Below are positions 1 through 10,175 of a DNA stretch of 64,000 nt, one piece after another. The DNA is from Marifrigoribacter sp047730175. GTDB taxonomy: Bacteria > Bacteroidota > Bacteroidia > Flavobacteriales > Flavobacteriaceae. The stretch spans positions 1,488,001-1,552,000 of the forward strand of contig NZ_CP159833.1 in assembly GCF_047730175.1 (NCBI RefSeq). The letters are read 5' to 3'. The notes under the pieces are model-generated. The model ran no database searches, was not told the origin of the DNA, and worked only from the letters and a program-made list of their open reading frames with translations. A program made the translations under genes and the position numbers. The stretch's first letter is position 1, and each line of letters starts with the position of its first letter.

Positions 1-1
1 T

Positions 2-2206
2 AAAGGTTTAAAAGAAAATTGGCGTAGTGACCTTTCTGCTGCATTAAGTGTATCACTTGTTGCTTTACCATTAGCTTTAGGAATAGCTGTGGCATCAGAA
101 GTAAGCCCTATGGCTGGAGTACTTTCTGCAATTATAGGAGGAGTTGTTACCACATTTTTTCGAGGGGGACATTTAGCGATTAATGGCCCAGCTGCGGGTT
201 TAATAGCCGTAATTTTAGGAGGGCTTATTGCATTAGATGGTAATATTAATTATGTATTGGCTGCTATAGTTATATCTGGAGCTATTCAAACTCTTTTAGG
301 GGTTCTTAAAATGGGGAGGTTTGCTAAATTATTACCTTCCTCTGTATTGCATGGTATTTTGGCGGCAATTGGAGTCATTATTTTTTCAAAACAAATTCAC
401 TATGCATTAGGAACTACTTCCTCAGCAAAAACAACAATAGGAACACTTGTAGATGTTATTTATAAAATCCCTGAGATAAACCCTTTTGTATTTATAGTTG
501 CTTTGTCAGGAATTTTTGTACTTATATTTTATAAAAAAATTAACCAGAAGTTTATTAGAGTTATTCCAGCCCCTATGTGGGTTCTTTTATTGTCATTACC
601 ATTCGTTTTTGGTTTTGATTTCTTTAATGAACATTCAATTTCTTTTTTAGGTAATAGCTATGGTGTTGGTCCAGAATTACTTATTGATATTCCAGACAAT
701 CCTTTAGATAGTATAATGCATCCAGATTTTGGAATGATTGGAACTATGCCCTTTTGGCTTACAGTTTTATCGATTACAATGATTGCTTCTGTGGAAACGT
801 TAGCAAGTGCTAGAGCTGTTGATAAATTAGACCCTTTTAAACGTACAACAAACCTAAACAAAGATTTAGTTGGTGTTGGACTCAGTACAATGGTTTCTGG
901 AGCCTTAGGTGGTCTCCCAATTATTACTGTAATTGTTCGAAGTACAGTGAATGTTAATAGCAATGCAAAGACAAAATGGTCTAATTTTTATCACGGAATA
1001 TTTTTAATTCTTTTTGTTCTCATATTGGCCCCAATTTTAAGAAGTGTTCCATTAGCAGCATTGGCAGCAATATTAGTACATACGGGATTTAAATTAGCGT
1101 CTCCAAAAGTTTTTAAACATGCATATGATCAAGGCGTAGAACAATTATTGTTTTTGTCATCTACCCTTATAATTACCCTTTTTACAGATTTACTTTACGG
1201 AATATTTGGTGGAATTTTAGTTACTCTTCTTTTGCATATGCTTTTGGCAAGAGTTGGATTTTTTGAATTCTTTAAAATGATATATAGGTCTGGATCAAAA
1301 GTATATCACCTAGAAAACGGAACCTATGATGTTAAATTAAAAGGGATAGCAAATTTTTTATATGCTTTAAGATTAGATAAATTACTTAAGGATATTCCTA
1401 GGGGGTCTAATGTTCAGATAGACCTTTCAAAGACTCGTTTAGTGGATCTTTCAATAATGGAAAACATTATAGAATTCAAAAGAATACATGACAATGATGG
1501 TGGAGAAGTAAGACTCATTGGTTTAGAGAACCATGTTTCATCAACAAGTCATAATAGGGCACTGAAAATTGTTACAGGAAGAGTGAAAAAACGAATTTCA
1601 CAACGCCAAATCCGTTTGCAAAAATTAGCCAATACAAATAGATGGTCTTTTCAACGTGAGGTTGATTGGAATACTTCGTATTTAAGAAATTTTCATTTTT
1701 TCGAATCTCGCCCAATAGAAATGAAAAGCAATTCATTAAAGGGACTAGATGCTGAAAACAATGCCCACTGGGAGATTGCAGATATTGTATTTGATGAAGG
1801 AGCTTTACTTGCGCTAGAAGTGTACCAAACTACAGTTCAAATAATTCGTTTGCCTTGCCCTATTCCTAAATTTATAATAGACAAAGAAGGTCTCTTTGAT
1901 AAAATTTTTAGCAGAGTAAAAGTTTTTTCTGGAGCAAATCGGGATATAAACTTTAAAAACAATTCAAGTTTTTCAGGAAAATTTCTTTTAAGTGGTGAAG
2001 ATGAAGAAGCGATACGTTCGTTTTTTACGGAAGACCTTATTCGTTTTTTAGAAGACAATGAAATACACCATATAGAAAGTAATGGTGAGGCTTTAATGAT
2101 TTTTAAATACCTTCATATTGCTCGTACAGACGAAGTGCAAAACATGTTAACATTTGGGCTTAATCTATTGAAACATATGAATTTTTCGACACCTAAATCT
2201 GAATAA
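2..2206 (+). CDS. SulP family inorganic anion transporter, 5' partial
   Basis: Inner-membrane SulP/SLC26-type anion transporter. The reading frame is open from base 2, and the residues before the first possible GTG (89) already read like the family N-terminus (NWRSDLSAALSV, then LVALPLALGIAVA), so the true start lies outside the window. About ten hydrophobic segments occupy the first 400 residues. A STAS-like domain follows from roughly residue 440 to 530 (VQIDLSKTRLVDLSIMENI). A further C-terminal part of about 200 residues shows no motif I recognise. The substrate (sulfate, bicarbonate or other) cannot be told from sequence. The next gene starts 65 bp downstream on the same strand. Confidence 0.9.
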   Translation, partial: KGLKENWRSDLSAALSVSLVALPLALGIAVASEVSPMAGVLSAIIGGVVTTFFRGGHLAINGPAAGLIAVILGGLIALDGNINYVLAAIVISGAIQTLLGVLKMGRFAKLLPSSVLHGILAAIGVIIFSKQIHYALGTTSSAKTTIGTLVDVIYKIPEINPFVFIVALSGIFVLIFYKKINQKFIRVIPAPMWVLLLSLPFVFGFDFFNEHSISFLGNSYGVGPELLIDIPDNPLDSIMHPDFGMIGTMPFWLTVLSITMIASVETLASARAVDKLDPFKRTTNLNKDLVGVGLSTMVSGALGGLPIITVIVRSTVNVNSNAKTKWSNFYHGIFLILFVLILAPILRSVPLAALAAILVHTGFKLASPKVFKHAYDQGVEQLLFLSSTLIITLFTDLLYGIFGGILVTLLLHMLLARVGFFEFFKMIYRSGSKVYHLENGTYDVKLKGIANFLYALRLDKLLKDIPRGSNVQIDLSKTRLVDLSIMENIIEFKRIHDNDGGEVRLIGLENHVSSTSHNRALKIVTGRVKKRISQRQIRLQKLANTNRWSFQREVDWNTSYLRNFHFFESRPIEMKSNSLKGLDAENNAHWEIADIVFDEGALLALEVYQTTVQIIRLPCPIPKFIIDKEGLFDKIFSRVKVFSGANRDINFKNNSSFSGKFLLSGEDEEAIRSFFTEDLIRFLEDNEIHHIESNGEALMIFKYLHIARTDEVQNMLTFGLNLLKHMNFSTPKSE

Positions 2207-2270
2207 ATAATTCATAATAAAATCTTAACAACGCTATTTGTTTTAACATGTTTTCTTAATTTGCAAGCCT

Positions 2271-3131
2271 ATGAAATTATACCCAATTGAAGCTGGAAAT
2301 TTCAAATTAGATGGAGGTGGAATGTTTGGTGTTGTACCAAAATCTCTTTGGTCTAGAACCAATCCTGCTGATACTAATAATATGATCGATATTGCTGCAA
2401 GATGTCTTCTCATTGAAAATGGAAACAGGCTTACACTTATTGATACAGGAATGGGAAATAAACAAAGCGAAAAGTTTTTTGGATATTATTACCGTTGGGG
2501 TAATGAAAACCTAGATGATTCTTTAAAAAAACATGGTTTTCAAAAAGATGATATTACAGATGTGTTTTTAACTCACCTCCATTTTGACCATTGCGGAGGA
2601 AGTATTCAACATAATAAAGACAGAACAGGATACGAACCAGCTTTTAAAAATGCTACTTTTTGGAGTAATCAAAAACATTGGGAATGGGCAACCAATCCTA
2701 ACAAAAGAGAAAAAGCCTCTTTTTTGAAAGAAAATATTCTACCAATGGAAGAATCTGGACAACTTAAGTTTGTTGAAAATCCAATTTCAGATTTTTCAGA
2801 AGCAAAAGAGCTTGATTTTGGAATATTTTTCGCAAACGGTCATACAGAAAAACAAATGCTTCCTCATATAAATTACAAAGGGAAAACTATAGTGTTTATG
2901 GCAGATTTGCTGCCCACAGCAGGCCATTTGCCACTTCCATTTGTTATGGGATATGATACACGTCCATTACTTACGTTACCTGAAAAAGAAAAATTACTAA
3001 ATAGTGCTGCCGAAAATAATTATTATTTATTTTTGGAGCATGATGCTCATAATCAAATAATAACAGTAAAACAAACAGACAAAGGCATCCGTCTTAACGA
3101 AAGTTTTACATTTAATGAAATCTTTAACTAA
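2271..3131 (+). CDS. MBL-fold metallo-hydrolase
   Basis: Metallo-beta-lactamase-fold hydrolase of 286 residues. The metal-binding motif THLHFDH lies at about residues 101-107 (H102, H104, D106, H107), with later ligand candidates in 'NGHTEKQ', 'MADLLPTAGH' and 'EHDAH'. There is no signal peptide, so it is probably cytoplasmic. The family includes lactonases, glyoxalase II-like enzymes and others, so the substrate cannot be assigned. It ends 7 bp before the S8 peptidase lipoprotein start, suggesting cotranscription, although no functional link is obvious. Confidence 0.85.
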   Translation: MKLYPIEAGNFKLDGGGMFGVVPKSLWSRTNPADTNNMIDIAARCLLIENGNRLTLIDTGMGNKQSEKFFGYYYRWGNENLDDSLKKHGFQKDDITDVFLTHLHFDHCGGSIQHNKDRTGYEPAFKNATFWSNQKHWEWATNPNKREKASFLKENILPMEESGQLKFVENPISDFSEAKELDFGIFFANGHTEKQMLPHINYKGKTIVFMADLLPTAGHLPLPFVMGYDTRPLLTLPEKEKLLNSAAENNYYLFLEHDAHNQIITVKQTDKGIRLNESFTFNEIFN

Positions 3132-3138
3132 ATTACCT

Positions 3139-4803
3139 ATGAAAATTTTTAAACCATTTTTAATTGTGACTGCTGCAGCGATTGTATTAACAAGTTGTGG
3201 AGGTAGTGTTGCACCTATATTATCAACACCTATTAGCAATATTGATACTTTACCTTTAAAAGTTACACCAACTGAAGGTGATGCACTTAAAGCTTGGGGA
3301 GCTGCAGATTTAGTGACAGACACTATTCCTGGAATGAGTGTAGATAAAGCTTATAATGAAATATTGAATACTAGAAAAGGAACTAATGTAATAGTTGCTG
3401 TTATTGATAGTGGAATAGATATAGAACATGAAGATCTTAAAAACGTAATTTGGGTTAATAAAAATGAAATTCCAAATAATGGTAAGGATGATGATAAAAA
3501 TGGATATGTTGATGATATTCATGGATGGAATTTCTTAGGAGATATTGTAGCTGAAAATTTAGAATATACTAGATTAATTAAAAAATTAGACCCTAAATTT
3601 AAAGGTAAACCTGAATCATCTATTAGCGCTGCAGATCGTGAAGATTATGCAATGTATAAAAAAGCCTTAGCTGAATATGAAAAAGAAGTACAAGATGCAA
3701 CTGCAAATAAAACTCGTTATGAAGGCATTCTTTCTCAAGTAAAGCCAGCTCACGAAGCAATGACTAAGAAATTTGGAAAGGAAGATTATACAGTAAAAGA
3801 TTTATCGGGTATTAAAAACCCTACTGAAGGAGAACAAGCACAAATTGGTGTATTGGGCCAAATGCTTGGATTTTCTGATTCTGTGCCAGATGCAATTGAA
3901 CAATTAACAGGAGGTGTAGAATATTTCGGAGGTAGATTAGAAAGTCACTTTAATTTAGATAAAAATTACAGAGCTGTATTAGGAGATAATCCAGATGACA
4001 TCACGGATACTAATTATGGAAATAATGATGTAGACGGTCCAGATCCTGAAAAAGAGGATGCTATGCACGGAACACATGTTGCAGGTATTATTGCTGCACA
4101 ACGCAATAATAATATAGGGATGAATGGTGTTGCAAGTAACGTTGAGATTATGGTAATTCGTGCTGTACCAGATGGAGATGAATATGATAAAGACATTGCA
4201 TTAGCAATAAGATATGCTGTAGATAATGGGGCTAAAGTAATTAATTCAAGTTTTGGAAAATATTACTCGCCAAATCCAGAATGGGTTTGGGATGCAATAA
4301 AGTATGCTTCAGATAATGATGTGTTAATTGTAAATGCAGCAGGAAATGAAGGGATTAATTTAGATACGGTACAAGTATATCCTAATGACCAAGAAGGTAC
4401 AGGAGCTGAAATTGGAGATACTTTTATTACTATTGGAGCTTTAAACTACAAATATGGAAGTGAAATGGTTGCTAGTTTTTCTAATTATGGTATCAGTAAT
4501 GTAGATGCATTTGCACCGGGTGTTAAAATATGGTCAACAATCCCATTAGACAAGTATCGTTATTTACAAGGAACATCAATGGCTTCACCAGGAGTAGCTG
4601 GAGTAGCTGCTGTAATACGTTCTTATTATCCAAAACTTTCAGCTAAACAAGTTAAGCAAATACTTATGGTTAGTGGATTGACATCTAATTCACCTGTAAT
4701 ATTAGGTGGAGATGAATCTAATACAGATAACTTTAAAAACATCTCTAAGTCTGGTAAAATGGTAAATCTTTATAATGCCTTGATTATGGCAAGTAAAATG
4801 TAA
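3139..4803 (+). CDS. S8 (subtilisin-like) serine peptidase, lipoprotein
   Basis: Secreted, lipid-anchored subtilase of 554 residues. I chose the ATG at 3139 over the one at 3115 because it gives a clean lipoprotein signal (MKIFKPFLIV with lipobox LTSC) and avoids overlap with the upstream gene. The catalytic triad is Asp90 (AVIDSGID), His310 (MHGTHVAG) and Ser480 (GTSMASPG). The Asp-His distance of about 220 residues is far larger than the usual few tens. The extra stretch is Lys/Glu-rich (residues ~125-295) and looks like an inserted helical domain. An M1 peptidase follows 5 bp downstream, so both may act together in extracytoplasmic protein turnover (inference). Confidence 0.92.
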   Translation: MKIFKPFLIVTAAAIVLTSCGGSVAPILSTPISNIDTLPLKVTPTEGDALKAWGAADLVTDTIPGMSVDKAYNEILNTRKGTNVIVAVIDSGIDIEHEDLKNVIWVNKNEIPNNGKDDDKNGYVDDIHGWNFLGDIVAENLEYTRLIKKLDPKFKGKPESSISAADREDYAMYKKALAEYEKEVQDATANKTRYEGILSQVKPAHEAMTKKFGKEDYTVKDLSGIKNPTEGEQAQIGVLGQMLGFSDSVPDAIEQLTGGVEYFGGRLESHFNLDKNYRAVLGDNPDDITDTNYGNNDVDGPDPEKEDAMHGTHVAGIIAAQRNNNIGMNGVASNVEIMVIRAVPDGDEYDKDIALAIRYAVDNGAKVINSSFGKYYSPNPEWVWDAIKYASDNDVLIVNAAGNEGINLDTVQVYPNDQEGTGAEIGDTFITIGALNYKYGSEMVASFSNYGISNVDAFAPGVKIWSTIPLDKYRYLQGTSMASPGVAGVAAVIRSYYPKLSAKQVKQILMVSGLTSNSPVILGGDESNTDNFKNISKSGKMVNLYNALIMASKM

Positions 4804-4808
4804 AACCA

Positions 4809-6620
4809 ATGAAATTAGTTTTAAATATTGTATTGCTATTCTTAGCGACTATAACTTCTTTTGCTCAAAATAATACATCGTATTGGCAGCAAAAAGTATC
4901 GTATAAAATGGACATTGATTTTGATATTGAAAAACATCAATATCAAGGAAATCAAGAATTAGTTTATACAAATAATTCACCCGATACCCTTAGAAAAGTA
5001 TACTATCATTTATACTTTAATGCCTTTCAACCTGGAAGCGAGATGGATATTCGTTCAAAGACAATCTCAGATCCAGATGATCGAGTAAAAAATAGAATTT
5101 CAAATTTATCCCCTTCAGAAACAGGGTATATAAAAGTAAACTCCTTAACACAGGATAAAAATTCTTTAAAATATAAAGTAGTTGGAACTGTGTTAGAGGT
5201 AGCTTTAACTAAAGAACTTTTGCCAGGTGCAAGTACTACTTTTAATATGAATTGGGACGCTCAAGTACCTGTTCAAATTAGAAGGTCTGGACGTTATAAT
5301 AAAGAAGGTGTAGCTTATTCTATGACACAATGGTTTCCAAAATTAGCTGAATACGATTTTGAAGGATGGCATGCAGACCCTTACATCGCTCGAGAATTTC
5401 ATGGCGTTTGGGGAGATTTCGATGTAAAAATTTCTATAGATAGAGATTTTATAATTGGAGGGACGGGATATTTACAAAATGCAGATAAAGAAGGGTTAGG
5501 AGAAAAAATAAAGAAAAAGAAACGAATCTGGCATTTTAATGCACCCGATGTACATGACTTTACTTGGGCAGCTGATAATGAATACATCCATGATACCCAT
5601 GAGGGACCTAATGGAGTTACATTAAACTTTTATTATAAAAACAATCCAGATATTATTGATAACTGGAAGCAACTTCAACCAATAACAGCTAAATTATTAG
5701 CCTATTTTAATACACATATTGGTAACTATCCTTACAAACAATATTCTGTTATTCAGGGTGGAGATGGAGGTATGGAATATGCTATGTGTACTTTAATAAC
5801 AGGGAATCGCAAGCTTAATAGTTTAATAGGAGTTACCTCTCATGAATTGGCTCATTCTTGGTTTCAATTTTTGCTAGCAACGAATGAAAGTAAACATGAA
5901 TGGATGGACGAAGGATTTACATCATTTATTTCAAATAAAGCAATGAATGAAGTGATGAGCCAAAACAAAGAAAATCCATTTACAGGTGCATATCGAGGGT
6001 ATAATTATATTGCAACTAGTGGAAAAGAACAGCCCCAAAGTACCCATGCAGATAGATATGATAGTAATACCGGTTATGGAATAGGAGCTTATAGTAAAGG
6101 AGCTGTTTTTATGGCTCAATTGGGATATATTATTGGTGAAGAAGATAGAGATGAAACTATAAAAAGATATTTTTCTGAGTTCAAGTTTAAACATCCTACA
6201 CCAAATGATTTCATCCGAGTTGCTGAAAAAGTTTCTGGAGCAGAATTAGATTGGTATTTAATGGATTGGACACAAACAACCAATACAATTGATTATGGGA
6301 TAGCTAATGTAACTTCTGAAGGAGAAGAAAATACTATCGAACTTCAACGCATCGGTTTAATGCCAATGCCAATAGATTTGATGGTACGCTATGAAGATGG
6401 TTCAGAAGAAACATTTTATATTCCTTTACAAATGATGCGAAGTGATAAAGCAAACCCTAACCCTTCAATGAAACGTACTGTGTTAAATGATTGGGCTTGG
6501 GCATATCCAACATATAACTTTTCATTTAAGACAAATAAAAAAATAAAGAATGTAGAAATTGATCCATCAAAAATGATGGCTGATATTAATGCTGAGAATA
6601 ATATTTTTGAAATGAAATAA
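4809..6620 (+). CDS. M1 family zinc metallopeptidase (aminopeptidase-like)
   Basis: Exported gluzincin peptidase of 603 residues. The N-terminal signal peptide MKLVLNIVLLFLATITSFAQ ends in a typical AQ cleavage site. The zinc motif HELAH is at residues 345-349, with the third ligand Glu368 in WMDEGF exactly 18 residues later. The exopeptidase-type motif GGMEYA lies about 25 residues before the zinc site, as in M1 enzymes. An N-terminal beta-sandwich domain of about 250 residues precedes the catalytic domain. The gene follows the S8 peptidase with 5 bp spacing and ends at a strong terminator, closing this transcription unit. Confidence 0.92.
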   Translation: MKLVLNIVLLFLATITSFAQNNTSYWQQKVSYKMDIDFDIEKHQYQGNQELVYTNNSPDTLRKVYYHLYFNAFQPGSEMDIRSKTISDPDDRVKNRISNLSPSETGYIKVNSLTQDKNSLKYKVVGTVLEVALTKELLPGASTTFNMNWDAQVPVQIRRSGRYNKEGVAYSMTQWFPKLAEYDFEGWHADPYIAREFHGVWGDFDVKISIDRDFIIGGTGYLQNADKEGLGEKIKKKKRIWHFNAPDVHDFTWAADNEYIHDTHEGPNGVTLNFYYKNNPDIIDNWKQLQPITAKLLAYFNTHIGNYPYKQYSVIQGGDGGMEYAMCTLITGNRKLNSLIGVTSHELAHSWFQFLLATNESKHEWMDEGFTSFISNKAMNEVMSQNKENPFTGAYRGYNYIATSGKEQPQSTHADRYDSNTGYGIGAYSKGAVFMAQLGYIIGEEDRDETIKRYFSEFKFKHPTPNDFIRVAEKVSGAELDWYLMDWTQTTNTIDYGIANVTSEGEENTIELQRIGLMPMPIDLMVRYEDGSEETFYIPLQMMRSDKANPNPSMKRTVLNDWAWAYPTYNFSFKTNKKIKNVEIDPSKMMADINAENNIFEMK

Positions 6621-6646
6621 TTTAAAATCGTTATTAAAAATTAATT

Positions 6647-6690
6647 AAATTACGGGCGAATATCTATTAGATAATTACCCGTAATTTTTT
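6647..6690 (+). terminator. Rho-independent terminator after M1 peptidase gene
   Basis: The arms AAATTACGGG (6647-6656) and CCCGTAATTT (6678-6687) form a long stem that continues into a T tract. Confidence 0.8.
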
Positions 6691-6700
6691 ATACCATATT

Positions 6701-7237
6701 ATGAAAGTTGAAGCAGTTAGTAAAAGCCCTACCCACACTTTAATTAAAAAGAATGAAAATCAGATTACCTTGTTAAAAGGCTTAGGGGTTGAAGGAGATG
6801 TTCATCAAGGACTTACTGTTAAACACCTCTCTAGGGTTGTAAAAGATCCTACAACGCCAAATATTCGTCAAGTTCATTTAATGCCTTCTGAACTATTTGA
6901 AGAGTTAGCCCAAAAAGGAATCAATATAAATCCAGGAGAAATGGGAGAGAATATCACTACATCTGGAATTGATTTAATACACCTTCCTTTACATACTATT
7001 TTAAAAATTGGAGCTGAAACAAAGATCCAGATTACGGGCTTACGAAATCCATGCAGCCAATTAAATAAAATTAATGATCAGTTATTAAAAGCTGTGCTAG
7101 ATAAAGATGAGCATGGAACTATTATTAGAAAGGCAGGAATTATGAGTGTGGTATTAAAAGGAGGTGAAATTAATGTAGGCGATACGATTGAGATTGAGTT
7201 TCCTGAAAAACCGCATAAAAATTTAGAACCTGTTTAA
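6701..7237 (+). CDS. MOSC domain-containing protein
   Basis: A 178-residue single-domain MOSC protein, the domain also found at the C-terminus of molybdenum cofactor sulfurases. The conserved cysteine sits in 'RNPCSQL', preceded by 'GEMGENITTSGID', both typical of standalone YiiM-like MOSC proteins. These are linked to molybdenum-dependent sulfur transfer or reduction of N-hydroxylated compounds in other bacteria. The partner here is unknown. It starts just after the upstream terminator, so it is likely the first gene of a new unit with rnpA 48 bp downstream. Confidence 0.85.
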   Translation: MKVEAVSKSPTHTLIKKNENQITLLKGLGVEGDVHQGLTVKHLSRVVKDPTTPNIRQVHLMPSELFEELAQKGININPGEMGENITTSGIDLIHLPLHTILKIGAETKIQITGLRNPCSQLNKINDQLLKAVLDKDEHGTIIRKAGIMSVVLKGGEINVGDTIEIEFPEKPHKNLEPV

Positions 7238-7285
7238 TAGCTTAAATAACAGTTTTTATTTTTCAGAATCATTACTTTTACGGAA

Positions 7286-7636
7286 ATGAATTTTAAATTT
7301 CCTTCTTCAGAAAGACTTAAAAGTAAAAAAGCAATTGAGCTTCTTTTTACAGAAGGTAAGTCTGTAAAATCATATCCTGTTAAAATTTTTTATCTTCCTT
7401 CGGAAACTATTGAAAATACCCAAGCTACTTTTGCAGTTCCAAAAAGAAATTTTAAAAGTGCAGTAGATAGAAATCGGATAAAGAGGCAATTAAAAGAAGT
7501 GTATCGACTTCATAAACAATTGTTAATTACAAATAAGGAACAAAAGGTTACGTTATTATTTTTATATCTTAGTAAAGATAAATTGCCTTATGCAACTATT
7601 GAAAAAGCAATGGTATCAGCACTTAATAAATTATAA
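7286..7636 (+). CDS. rnpA: Ribonuclease P protein component
   Basis: The basic 116-residue protein subunit of RNase P, which helps the catalytic RNA remove 5' leaders from pre-tRNAs. The RNR signature (DRNRIKRQLKEVYR) lies near residues 70-83, and the N-terminus (FPSSERLKSKKAIELLF) matches the family. In many bacteria rnpA sits beside rpmH and yidC. Here it is instead between a MOSC gene and an S41 peptidase, an arrangement compatible with Bacteroidota. Confidence 0.92.
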   Translation: MNFKFPSSERLKSKKAIELLFTEGKSVKSYPVKIFYLPSETIENTQATFAVPKRNFKSAVDRNRIKRQLKEVYRLHKQLLITNKEQKVTLLFLYLSKDKLPYATIEKAMVSALNKL

Positions 7637-7675
7637 TATCTATTTCGATGAATAGATATAGACTTACTTAGCATT

Positions 7676-9298
7676 ATGAAGAAAAAAATTATTATACCCA
7701 TACTCACACTTGGTATATTTTTCACGACCGTTAGTTTTAAAAACGATTTTTTTGAAATAGCAAAGCAGATAGAAATATTTACTACGCTTTTTAAAGAATT
7801 AAACATGAATTATGTTGATGAAAACACACCGTCAACTCTAATGGATAAGGCGATTAAAGGAATGTTATCAGACCTAGATCCGTATACGGTTTATTGGAAT
7901 GAGCAAGAGGTGGAAGATGCACGAATTAATAATTCTGGCGTATATACAGGAATTGGAGCTACTGTTAGAAATAAGGATAAACGATTAATAATTGTAGAGC
8001 CTTATAAAGGTTATCCGGCAGACAAAGCAGGCCTAAAAGCAGGAGATGAAATTATTAAAGTAGGAGGTATTCAGATTTCAGAGTATGAAGACGATCCAAG
8101 AGATTTAATAAAAGGAACTTCAGGATCCGCTGTTGAGGTAACTTATTTAAGACAAGGAAAAACACAAACAACAACGTTAACTAGAAGTGCAATTGATATT
8201 AATGCTGTTCCATTTTATAAATTAATCAACAATGATATTGGTTATATAGTGCTTTCAAAATTCAACAAAAAAACAACAATTGAAACCAAATCTGCCCTAG
8301 AAGATTTAAAATTACAAGGCGCAACTAAAATCATTTTGGATTTAAGAGGAAACCCTGGAGGATTGCTTAATGAAGCGATTAATGTAGTTAATTTATTTGT
8401 GCCAAAAGGCGAAACAATTACGACTACAAAATCTGTCATTAAAAAATATAACAAGATTTATAAAACGACAAGAGATCCAGTAGACACAGAAATCCCTTTA
8501 GTTGTTTTAGTAAATGGACGAAGCGCATCTGCAAGTGAGATTGTTTCTGGAGGCCTACAAGATTTAGACCGAGCGGTTATTGTAGGAGCGCGAAGTTTTG
8601 GAAAAGGACTAGTGCAAAGACCTAAAAAACTAACTTATGGAACCCAGTTAAAGGTGACTATTTCAAGATATTATACGCCAAGTGGTCGATGTATTCAAGC
8701 CTTAGATTATTGGAACCGTGATGAAAATGGCGATCCTGTTCGAGTAGATGCTAAAGAGTATAATGAGTACAAAACTAAAGGAGGAAGAACGGTGTATGAT
8801 GGAGGAGGAATACTTCCAGATATTGAAGTTGAAACAGCAAAATTTAGCTCAATTACTACAGCGCTTTTAAAAGACAATGTGATATTCGATTATGCAACAG
8901 CGTATTATTATTCTCATGAACTATTAGATTGGAAAAATTTTAAATTTACAGATACCGACTTTCAAGACTTTAATCAGTTTTTAAAAACGAATGGATTTGA
9001 ATATGAAACTGAAACTGAAAAGAAATTTGCTGAAGCTTTGAGAAGAGCAGAAGACGATCACTTGGATAAGGATATTGCTTCTAGTTATAAGCAGTTAATG
9101 GGTGCTTTAGATCAAGCAAAAGAAAAAGCGATAATGAATAAAAAGGCAGAACTAATGTCTTTATTAAGTGATGAGATTTTAAAACGTTATTTTTATAGAG
9201 AAGGTTTATATTTATATCAAATTGAACATAATCCTGAAATTTTAGAAGCAGTTTCAGTATTGAAGGATGATAAAAAATACAGCCGAATTTTAAAATAA
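7676..9298 (+). CDS. S41 family carboxy-terminal processing peptidase
   Basis: Exported C-terminal processing protease of 540 residues. An uncleaved or short signal/anchor (MKKKIIIPILTLGIFF) is followed by a PDZ domain (about residues 85-165, 'AGLKAGDEIIKVGG') and the S41 catalytic core. The serine lies in the motif SASASEI, and the general-base lysine in 'FGKGLVQ' about 25 residues later. A charged helical C-terminal region follows. The family cleaves substrates from the C-terminus in the periplasm or at the membrane. Its stop codon directly abuts the ATG of the next gene. Confidence 0.93.
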   Translation: MKKKIIIPILTLGIFFTTVSFKNDFFEIAKQIEIFTTLFKELNMNYVDENTPSTLMDKAIKGMLSDLDPYTVYWNEQEVEDARINNSGVYTGIGATVRNKDKRLIIVEPYKGYPADKAGLKAGDEIIKVGGIQISEYEDDPRDLIKGTSGSAVEVTYLRQGKTQTTTLTRSAIDINAVPFYKLINNDIGYIVLSKFNKKTTIETKSALEDLKLQGATKIILDLRGNPGGLLNEAINVVNLFVPKGETITTTKSVIKKYNKIYKTTRDPVDTEIPLVVLVNGRSASASEIVSGGLQDLDRAVIVGARSFGKGLVQRPKKLTYGTQLKVTISRYYTPSGRCIQALDYWNRDENGDPVRVDAKEYNEYKTKGGRTVYDGGGILPDIEVETAKFSSITTALLKDNVIFDYATAYYYSHELLDWKNFKFTDTDFQDFNQFLKTNGFEYETETEKKFAEALRRAEDDHLDKDIASSYKQLMGALDQAKEKAIMNKKAELMSLLSDEILKRYFYREGLYLYQIEHNPEILEAVSVLKDDKKYSRILK

Positions 9299-10117
9299 AT
9301 GCAAGAATTTCTTTTCTTTTTTGAAACCATGCCCATTTGGATGAAGGCCTTTTGGATATTTTTATGTATCGCTGTTTTTTGGTTGTTAGAAAACAGCTTT
9401 AGCTTATTCAAACTAGGCTATAAAAAATGGAAACATGCTTCAACAAATTTAATCCTTCTTGCCTTTGTAATGATTATCAATGCGGTATTTGGTGTTTTAT
9501 TAACCTTAGTTTTTATTTGGTTAGAATCATCGAATTTTGGACTCCTACAATTATTTGAATCTCCAGTTTGGGTAAAATTATTAATTTCAATTTTAGCGCT
9601 CGATTTAATTGCACAGTATACAACCCATTATATTTTACATAAAGTAAAGTGGATGTGGCGACTTCATATGGTTCATCATAGCGATAAAAATGTAGATGTA
9701 ACCTCAGGAACTCGACATCATCCTTTGGATTTTATTTTTAGAGAATTAATGGCATTAGGAGCTGTAGTTCTTTTAGGAATGCCAGTTTCATTTTACTTTT
9801 TCTATAGAATCATCACCATAGTATTTACTTATTTTAATCATTCAAATATGGCTTTGCCTTTATGGATTGATAAAGGACTTAGCTACATCATAGTATCCCC
9901 AAACATGCATAAATTCCATCACCATTATCAATTACCTTGGACCGATAGTAATTATGGAAATATGCTATCTATTTGGGATAGAATGTTTGGTACTTTTATG
10001 TATGGTGACCCTAAGGAAATTCAGTATGGATTAGATATTTCAGACCACATTGATGATGAAAACATAATCACTCAATTAAAAATTCCTTTTGATAAAACAG
10101 TTCAATCAAAAAAGTAA
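9299..10117 (+). CDS. Sterol desaturase / fatty acid hydroxylase family membrane protein
   Basis: Integral membrane di-iron oxygenase family member of 272 residues. The histidine clusters are HYILH (HxxxH), RLHMVHHSD (HxxHH) and, after further membrane segments, NMHKFHHHYQ, with an extra 'SGTRHHP'. These are the metal ligands of the fatty acid hydroxylase superfamily. Four to five hydrophobic segments are visible. The substrate is unknown, since relatives act on sterols, carotenoids or fatty acids. The ATG begins immediately after the S41 peptidase stop, so the two are translationally linked. Confidence 0.88.
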   Translation: MQEFLFFFETMPIWMKAFWIFLCIAVFWLLENSFSLFKLGYKKWKHASTNLILLAFVMIINAVFGVLLTLVFIWLESSNFGLLQLFESPVWVKLLISILALDLIAQYTTHYILHKVKWMWRLHMVHHSDKNVDVTSGTRHHPLDFIFRELMALGAVVLLGMPVSFYFFYRIITIVFTYFNHSNMALPLWIDKGLSYIIVSPNMHKFHHHYQLPWTDSNYGNMLSIWDRMFGTFMYGDPKEIQYGLDISDHIDDENIITQLKIPFDKTVQSKK

Positions 10118-10175
10118 GAGTATTAATTTTCTTCAAAAGAATTGTTATATTTAGTGCTTTAATTAAAATTTATTC

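Noticed and set aside
2237..2263. TTTG...TTAATTTG as a promoter for the MBL-fold gene
   Set aside because: Spacing of about 16 bp is shorter than the usual 19-21 and the -7 box is imperfect, so it is not listed as a feature.
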